Assembly: GCA_900473045.1 (NCBI GenBank)
Contig: UCKS01000064.1
Span: 1-37,825, forward strand
Source of the DNA: Hyphomicrobiales bacterium
GTDB taxonomy: Bacteria > Pseudomonadota > Alphaproteobacteria > Rhizobiales > Rhizobiaceae
Direction of reading: 5' to 3'
Length of the DNA: 37,825 nt
Positions within the stretch are counted from its first letter, which is position 1. Each line of letters starts with the position of its first letter. The position numbers and the translations under genes are program-made. Below, piece by piece: positions 33,293 to 37,825 of this stretch. Under the pieces are notes generated by a model. It saw only the letters and a list, made by a program, of their open reading frames with translations, was not told the origin of the DNA and searched no databases.

Positions 33293-34233
33293 CGGCGCGC
33301 CCTCCCCACGGCCAGGGTGCCGGCACCGAACAGGGTGAAGACTAGACCCACCAGCATGGAGCCGGCGGCGACGAGCAGCAACGCCAGCGTCGAGCCCAGC
33401 CCCTGATCCGATGTGCGAAAGAACTGGTCGTAGATGGCGTTGGCGATGAAATCCTGGCTGCCGCCGCCGAGGATGGCGGGCATGGCGAAATCGGTGAGCG
33501 ACAATGTCATAACCACAAGCCCGGCACCGACAAGTCCAGGCCTTGCAAGCGGTAACACGATGTGGCGGAAGGTGCGCGCCCAGTCGGCGCCAAGGGAGCC
33601 GGCAGCAGCTTCCAGCTCTTCCGGGATGGCGGTCAGCGCCGGGGCCAGCATAAGAACGGCGAAGGGCAGCATGTACTGGACAAGGCCGAAGAGCACGGCC
33701 CAGTAATTATAAAGGAGGCGGATCGGGGCGATGCGGACAAGGCCGAGCGCCTCGTTGACCATACCCTGGTTGCCAAGAATGATCAGCCAGCCATAGGCTC
33801 GGACAACCTGGCCGATGAAGAAGGGCAGGAAGAGCGCGATCAGCAATAGCTTGCGGGTGGTCGGCGAGGATGTGCGCACCATCACATAGGCATAGGGAAA
33901 GGCGAGAGTGAGGGTAACGACCGTGACGATCAGCGATCCCGCCAGGCTGCGCCAGGCGACGACTGCAAACAGGCTTTCTGTGAAGGCGCGTTGATAATTA
34001 GCAAGCGTGTAGGCTTCCGACATCAGAAAGGTGCTCGTATCCAATGTCCGCAGGCTGACATCGCCGATCTGCCAGAGACCGAGCACGAGGAGGCCGACGA
34101 GCAGAAGGGCGGGGGCGAGCATCAGCCACGGGATTGCCCGGCCGAAACGCGCTGGCCAGACAAAGGCCGCGAATGCTTCCAGTGCATCCATGATGCGCCA
34201 GGTCAGGGGATAGGCCGATTTCGCCGCTCGCAT
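33289..34233 (-). CDS. ABC importer permease, PotB-like (spermidine/putrescine-type)
   Basis: This 314-residue integral membrane protein has an N-terminal cytoplasmic stretch and about six helices. Its EAA loop is IPEELEAAAGSLGADWARTF, followed by IVLPLARPGLVGAGLVV. The periplasmic segment between helices 1 and 2 is long, with TFLMSEAYTLANYQRAF, as usual in PotB subunits. It pairs with the PotC-like subunit in a heterodimeric channel. The upstream 117-nt gap to the binding-protein gene contains a large inverted repeat that may lower expression of the permeases relative to the binding protein. Confidence 0.92.
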   Translation of the reverse strand: MRAAKSAYPLTWRIMDALEAFAAFVWPARFGRAIPWLMLAPALLLVGLLVLGLWQIGDVSLRTLDTSTFLMSEAYTLANYQRAFTESLFAVVAWRSLAGSLIVTVVTLTLAFPYAYVMVRTSSPTTRKLLLIALFLPFFIGQVVRAYGWLIILGNQGMVNEALGLVRIAPIRLLYNYWAVLFGLVQYMLPFAVLMLAPALTAIPEELEAAAGSLGADWARTFRHIVLPLARPGLVGAGLVVMTLSLTDFAMPAILGGGSQDFIANAIYDQFFRTSDQGLGSTLALLLVAAGSMLVGLVFTLFGAGTLAVGRARR

Positions 34234-34271
34234 GTCAGTCCTTGTTTGGTGACGGTATGTGCACCGGAGCG

Positions 34272-34339
34272 CCCCTCATCTGGCCTGTCGACAACCTGTG
34301 TCGTTGCCTCTTGCAGGGAGGACGGGCCAGGATGAGGGG
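34272..34339 (-). repeat. Imperfect 18/19-bp inverted repeat downstream of the binding-protein gene (RIME-like)
   Basis: CCCCTCATCTGGCCTGTC (34272-34289) pairs with GACGGGCCAGGATGAGGGG (34321-34339) apart from one bulge and one mismatch, across a 31-nt loop. The words CCCCTCATC and GATGAGGGG bordering a Rhizobiales intergenic palindrome recall the RIME family of rhizobial repeats, although the inner part is not typical. Its place just after the binding-protein stop suggests mRNA stabilisation or attenuation before the permease genes. Confidence 0.6.
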
Positions 34340-34350
34340 TATGCGAGGGC

Positions 34351-35466
34351 TCAACCCTGCATGATGGCCTTGAACTTCGAGAACCACTCACTCTCGTTTT
34401 CCACCTGCACCTTGGAGGAGATACGGATCAGGTGTTTGAAAGCGTCTTCTGTGGTGGGATAGGAGGGATCATCAACGAGGTCGGCCGGCGGCTTGACGCC
34501 TGGCACAACACCCGGCAGTCCCAGGCCGTCAAGCCAAATCTGCTGGGCTTCGACAGTCAGCGAGTGGTTGATATATTCCTTCGCCCAGTAAAGTTCGTTG
34601 GCCGGCAGGCCTTTGGGGATCCAGAGACCGTCGGTATCAAACTTGGCGCCTTCCTCCGGCACGACCCACTTGATGTCGATGCCGTTTTTCTTAGCCTCGC
34701 GCGCGTTGGTCGAAATCGTGCAGGCGGCGTCGATTTCGCCCTTCTGGAACCACGTTGTGAAATCCGGATCTTCGCCAAGCAACGGCTGCTGCTCCTTCAT
34801 CTTGGCGACGAAGTCCCAGGCTGGCTGCATGTTGGCCGGAATGTCCTCGAGCTTGCCGCCGCCAGCGACCTGTGCGGGGAAATGGAAGCCGATGCCGTCA
34901 TTGTAGAGCGCAATGCGGCCCTTGTACTTGGGATCGAGCAGGTCCTTCCAGGACTTCGGCGCACCGTTCGGAAAGGCTTCCGGGCGGTATGCAAGCACAT
35001 AGACATAACCATAGGTGTTAACGATTGGATAGCCGTCGAGACCCACCGGCTTTGCAAGATCGGTCGTGTTCTTCAGGTTGGAAAGATCCGACAGATCCTC
35101 GGTTACTCCGCGCAGCGCCGATTTCGTGGCGTTGGTGGTCGTGTCCCAGTTGATGTGGATCGGTGGCACGCGGCCTTGGGCTACAGCCGCCCAGACCTTC
35201 GGCTGGATTTCGTTGTCTTCGGTCAGATCGTGGCGGACGGCGATGCCTGTCTTGGCGGTAAAACTATCGGAAACACCGGCTTTCAGGGCATCGACCCAAC
35301 TGCCGCCCCAGGCGCGAACGATCAGTTCCTTCGGTTTTTCCGGCTCTTGCGCAAACGCGCTGGACAGGCCTAGCGAGGACAGACCGGCCGCGCCGCCGAT
35401 GGTTGCGGCGCCCTGAAGGAACCGGCGTCGGGGGAGCATCAAGGATGTCAGTTTACCTTCTCGCAT
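34351..35466 (-). CDS. Extracellular solute-binding protein with Tat signal (PotD-type)
   Basis: This 371-residue protein begins with a twin-arginine signal (LPRRRFLQGAATIGG, residues 11-25; cleavage after AFA near 40), so it is exported folded. The mature part has the type II binding fold of the SBP_bac_8/PotD group: ELIVRAWGGSWVDALKAGVS, PPIHINWDTTTNA, NTYGYVYVLAYRPEAF, DLLDPKYKGRIALYNDGIGF, QKGEIDAACTISTNAREAKK and ELYWAKEYINHSLTVEAQQI. A good AGGAG precedes the ATG. It lies between the ATPase and permease genes. The lack of the acidic box expected of polyamine binders could not be judged by eye. The ligand may be DHPS or a related polar compound, by context only. Confidence 0.92.
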   Translation of the reverse strand: MREGKLTSLMLPRRRFLQGAATIGGAAGLSSLGLSSAFAQEPEKPKELIVRAWGGSWVDALKAGVSDSFTAKTGIAVRHDLTEDNEIQPKVWAAVAQGRVPPIHINWDTTTNATKSALRGVTEDLSDLSNLKNTTDLAKPVGLDGYPIVNTYGYVYVLAYRPEAFPNGAPKSWKDLLDPKYKGRIALYNDGIGFHFPAQVAGGGKLEDIPANMQPAWDFVAKMKEQQPLLGEDPDFTTWFQKGEIDAACTISTNAREAKKNGIDIKWVVPEEGAKFDTDGLWIPKGLPANELYWAKEYINHSLTVEAQQIWLDGLGLPGVVPGVKPPADLVDDPSYPTTEDAFKHLIRISSKVQVENESEWFSKFKAIMQG

Positions 35467-35499
35467 TTTCTTCTCCTCTGGTTGACCGGTTTGTCCGGC

Positions 35500-36549
35500 T
35501 TACGGTTTGAATTCTAGAACATCGCCCGCGGTCCAGCCGAGATAAACGGCAGAACCCGGTTCCAGCTGGCTATGTGCGGACGGATCATGATCGAAAACCC
35601 GCAGCAGCGAATCGCCGAGCGATGCGACCCGGACCTCGTAGACGACCCTCTCGCCCTCGAAGATCGCATCCGCCACGATTCCCTCGACAATCGTGTCGGC
35701 GCCGACCAGGCCGTGGCGGGTCGGCGCGATGCGTATTTTCTCCGCGCGGATTGCCCGGCGTTCCCCGTCCGGCGCATCGAGGAAATTCGTCACGCCGATG
35801 AAATTCGCAACGAAGGCGTTCGAGGGGCTTCGATAGGTTTCGGAGGGCCGCGCCTTCTGCTGAATCTCTCCGCGGTCCATGACGATGATCTCATCGGATA
35901 CAACGAGGGCTTCCCGCTGGTCGTGCGTCACATTGATCGTGGTCACGCCGAGCTCCCGCTGGATGCGACGAAACTCGAGTTGCATTTCCTCACGCAATTT
36001 CCGGTCGAGGGCTGCGAGCGGTTCATCGAGCAAAAGCAGGTCCGGCTCGAACACCAGCGCGCGGGCAATCGCCACACGCTGCTGCTGGCCACCCGACAGC
36101 TCGTGCACCCGGCGGGTGCCGTAGCCGCCGAGACGGACCATGTCCAGATAGCGCTCGACCCGGGCGGGAATGGCACGCGCATCACTGCGCCGCATTTTCA
36201 GTGGAAAGGCGACATTCTCAGCGGCAGTCATATGCGGAAACAAAGCCAGCTTTTGGAACACCATGCCGATTGAACGTTTATGGGGGGGAACCGCGCTGAC
36301 AGCGGCGCCATTGATGAAGATTTCGCCGCTGGTTGGACGCTGGGAGCCCGCGATTAATCGCAGCAGTGTGGTCTTGCCGGATCCTGAGGGCCCGAGAATG
36401 GTCAGGAACTTGCCAGTTTCCAGATCGAACGACGCCGACCGAACTGCATGGACACCATCATAGACCATGTTCACGGACTTGACGGATACGGCAACTGTGG
36501 GCCCTTCTAGCTTTGGCTTAATCGCCGATCCTTTGAGTGCAGCCGGCAT
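35500..36549 (-). CDS. ABC importer ATP-binding protein, PotA-like with C-terminal TOBE domain
   Basis: This ATPase of about 349 residues has Walker A LGPSGSGKTTLLRLIAG, the Q-loop MVFQKLALFPHMTA, signature LSGGQQQRVAIARAL, Walker B DLLLLDEPLAALD and the switch His in INVTHDQREALVVSD. The C-terminal third is a TOBE-type regulatory domain (NFIGVTNFLDA, AIRAEKIRIAP, VYLGWTAGDVLEF). I start at 36549, where GGGGAAAG precedes the ATG; a longer frame from 36663 overlaps the SDR gene and encodes no extra domain. It powers the two permeases encoded downstream. Confidence 0.94.
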   Translation of the reverse strand: MPAALKGSAIKPKLEGPTVAVSVKSVNMVYDGVHAVRSASFDLETGKFLTILGPSGSGKTTLLRLIAGSQRPTSGEIFINGAAVSAVPPHKRSIGMVFQKLALFPHMTAAENVAFPLKMRRSDARAIPARVERYLDMVRLGGYGTRRVHELSGGQQQRVAIARALVFEPDLLLLDEPLAALDRKLREEMQLEFRRIQRELGVTTINVTHDQREALVVSDEIIVMDRGEIQQKARPSETYRSPSNAFVANFIGVTNFLDAPDGERRAIRAEKIRIAPTRHGLVGADTIVEGIVADAIFEGERVVYEVRVASLGDSLLRVFDHDPSAHSQLEPGSAVYLGWTAGDVLEFKP

Positions 36550-36589
36550 CGTGCTTTCCCCGCGCGGCGATCCAGCCGCATGTACAATG

Positions 36590-37363
36590 TTAGATTGAGG
36601 CAAGGTAGCCTCCATCGATCGGTATGCAGTGTCCCGTGACATAGCGGGAGGCGTCACTCGCAAGGAAAACGACGGCGCCTGCCACGTCGTTCATGTCGCC
36701 GAAGCGCCGCTGCGGGATCTTTTCCAGCATCGCTTCTTGCCATGCTGCGTCCTGATAAAAAACATCGGTCATCGCAGTGCGGAAGTAACCAGGGGCAATG
36801 GCGTTGACGCGAATCCCCTGTTGTGCCCATTCGGCGGCCAGAGCATGCGTCATACCCATCAGGCCGGATTTGGAGGAGCCGTAGGGAACCGCAGTTGGAA
36901 CACCAACATAGGAGGTCAGCGAGCAGAGATTGACGATTGCGCCGCCTGTGCCGAGCGCCACCATGTTGCGCGCTGCGGCCTGCGCGCAGAAGAACGCCCC
37001 CTTCAGATTTGTCGACACAATCCGCTCCCACAACGCCTCGTCGACATCGAGAGCCGGCCGGATTTCTTCATAACCCGCATTATTGACGAGAATATCCAGT
37101 CCGTCCAACGCGTTCGCTGCAGCGTCGATGACAGACGCGCAGGAATCGACATCGCGGACGTCGTGTGCATAAGCGAAGGAGCGCTTGCCCGTTTTGCCAA
37201 TGCGCGTTCTGGTCTCTTCTAGACTCTTGACGTCACGCGCAGTGACCGCGACGTCCGCGCCGGCGGATGCGAGCGCGTGGGCTATTGCCTGCCCCAGACC
37301 GCGGCTCGCACCTGTCACAAGTGCCTTTCGGCCCGTCACATCGAAGAGTGCCGCTACATTCAT
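36590..37363 (-). CDS. Short-chain dehydrogenase/reductase (SDR), first gene of the operon
   Basis: This 257-residue classical SDR has the cofactor loop TGASRGLGQAI (near 18-28), the structural motif NNAGYEE, catalytic Ser in NLCSLTSYVGV, the catalytic YGSSKSG pair (Tyr/Lys) and the C-terminal RYVTGHCIPIDGGYLAS. Arg in the VTARDVKSLEETR turn rather than Asp suggests possible NADP preference, though this cannot be settled by eye. It oxidises a secondary alcohol or reduces a ketone. With the zinc dehydrogenase and the HpsN-like enzyme it could convert (S)-DHPS through a keto form to (R)-DHPS. The promoter and putative operator lie directly upstream. Confidence 0.92.
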   Translation of the reverse strand: MNVAALFDVTGRKALVTGASRGLGQAIAHALASAGADVAVTARDVKSLEETRTRIGKTGKRSFAYAHDVRDVDSCASVIDAAANALDGLDILVNNAGYEEIRPALDVDEALWERIVSTNLKGAFFCAQAAARNMVALGTGGAIVNLCSLTSYVGVPTAVPYGSSKSGLMGMTHALAAEWAQQGIRVNAIAPGYFRTAMTDVFYQDAAWQEAMLEKIPQRRFGDMNDVAGAVVFLASDASRYVTGHCIPIDGGYLASI

Positions 37364-37398
37364 CGGCTCGCCATAGGTCTGATTGCTTTCCTATCCCT

Positions 37399-37443
37399 AA
37401 TAGCACCATCTTTTTTAAAGGTTGTCTATACATACATGTACAA
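37399..37443 (-). promoter_or_regulatory. Putative promoter and HutC-type operator of the nine-gene operon
   Basis: At 37422-37443 lies an imperfect dyad: TTGTCTATACA followed by the inverted arm TACATGTACAA (7 of 11 positions symmetric). TGTCTATACA is the complement of TGTATAGACA, close to known HutC-family half sites. On the minus strand a TAGACA (-35-like, 37423-37428) inside this dyad is followed after 18 nt by GCTATT (-10-like, 37399-37404), 36 nt before the SDR start. A repressor bound there would cover the promoter. Confidence 0.45.
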
Positions 37444-37825
37444 ATAATAAGCTCTTCGGTTGAGTGAGCAAAAATCAGTCAATTTTGAATCGGTGCAAGG
37501 TGAGTACCCCAGCGCAGATAATTTTGGCGCAACCACACCGATCGCCAAACAGGTGCCTAAGCCAAACAGCCTCGGCCGAAAGCGCCGGTTGGCAGGCCCG
37601 GCTTTTGATGGCAGTTGGCTGCCATGCGCAACACCCTTCTTGAGATTTTTTCGGCGTATGCATTGTGCTCGCCTTTGAGCAAGTTGCCTTTGCTGGATGG
37701 ACCTTTTTGTCCGGCTGACTTCCTTTCAAATGATGCTAGGGTGATGGTCCCCCGCCCAAAATCGCCCACCCCTCATCAAATTAGCCAAGTCTGGTTTTGG
37801 GGGCGCAAAGCGGTCGAAAATGCAC
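37444..37825. other. Right-end stretch without a supported gene
   Basis: Short frames exist on both strands, but none has a recognisable domain, and neither start signals nor composition argue for a gene. A small perfect hairpin (ATGGCAG, TTGG, CTGCCAT) sits at 37608-37625. The G/C runs near 37750-37810 could belong to the border of a further element beyond the window. Confidence 0.45.

Noticed and set aside
32492..36549. Calling the importer a spermidine/putrescine transporter
   Set aside because: The PotABCD-like family takes up many polar compounds. Nothing in the operon relates to polyamines, so only the structural class is given.
37475..37769. Short overlapping minus-strand frames at the right end
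   Set aside because: They have no domain, no ribosome site and no codon pattern resembling the neighbouring genes.

Overview
The window looks like an accessory, catabolic stretch of a Rhizobiales (probably Rhizobiaceae) replicon. The composition is GC-rich and genes are tightly packed with many 4-nt ATGA/GTGA overlaps. Three separate ABC uptake systems each sit beside their own regulator and oxidoreductases or kinases, which is typical of rhizobial and agrobacterial genomes. No rRNA, tRNA, CRISPR array, intact transposase or integrase was recognised.

Region 1 (1-10871) begins with the 3' part of etfA, followed by a divergent sugar locus. Leftward: a stand-alone class II aldolase of the RhaD aldolase-domain type, a D-ribulokinase-like FGGY kinase and a HAD-IIA phosphatase-like protein. 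Rightward: a DeoR regulator, a second FGGY kinase, a ribose-type ABC importer (ATPase, permease, binding protein) and a D-tagatose/D-psicose 3-epimerase-family protein. Together these suggest import, epimerisation, phosphorylation and aldol cleavage of a rare sugar that I cannot name.

Region 2 (11626-21277) is a second divergent locus. Leftward: an Ldh2-type hydroxyacid dehydrogenase, an iron-type alcohol dehydrogenase, a succinate-semialdehyde-type aldehyde dehydrogenase and an alpha/beta hydrolase. Rightward: a FadR-type GntR regulator, a second ribose-type ABC importer and a DJ-1/PfpI protein. It looks like an oxidative route for a polyol, hydroxyacid, lactone or similar compound. Regions 1 and 2 are separated by about 750 nt of apparently decayed DNA.

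Region 3 (21278-28018) holds a scar with a truncated DUF1254/DUF1214 gene end and a perfect 17-bp inverted repeat. Next come a 1469-residue RTX/cadherin-like protein, presumably secreted by a type I system that is not encoded here, and an outer-membrane beta-barrel protein upstream of it on the same strand.

Region 4 (28019-37443) is one nine-gene leftward operon: SDR, then a spermidine/putrescine-type ABC importer (ATPase, Tat-exported binding protein, two permeases), a histidinol-dehydrogenase-like enzyme of the sulfopropanediol 3-dehydrogenase (HpsN) type, a zinc alcohol dehydrogenase, a HutC-type GntR regulator and an aminoglycoside-phosphotransferase-fold kinase. SDR + Zn-ADH + HpsN matches the known 2,3-dihydroxypropane-1-sulfonate (DHPS) oxidation set, but no desulfonation gene is present and the kinase has no role in the known pathway. 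This is my best candidate for something not yet described. The last 380 nt hold no gene I can support.
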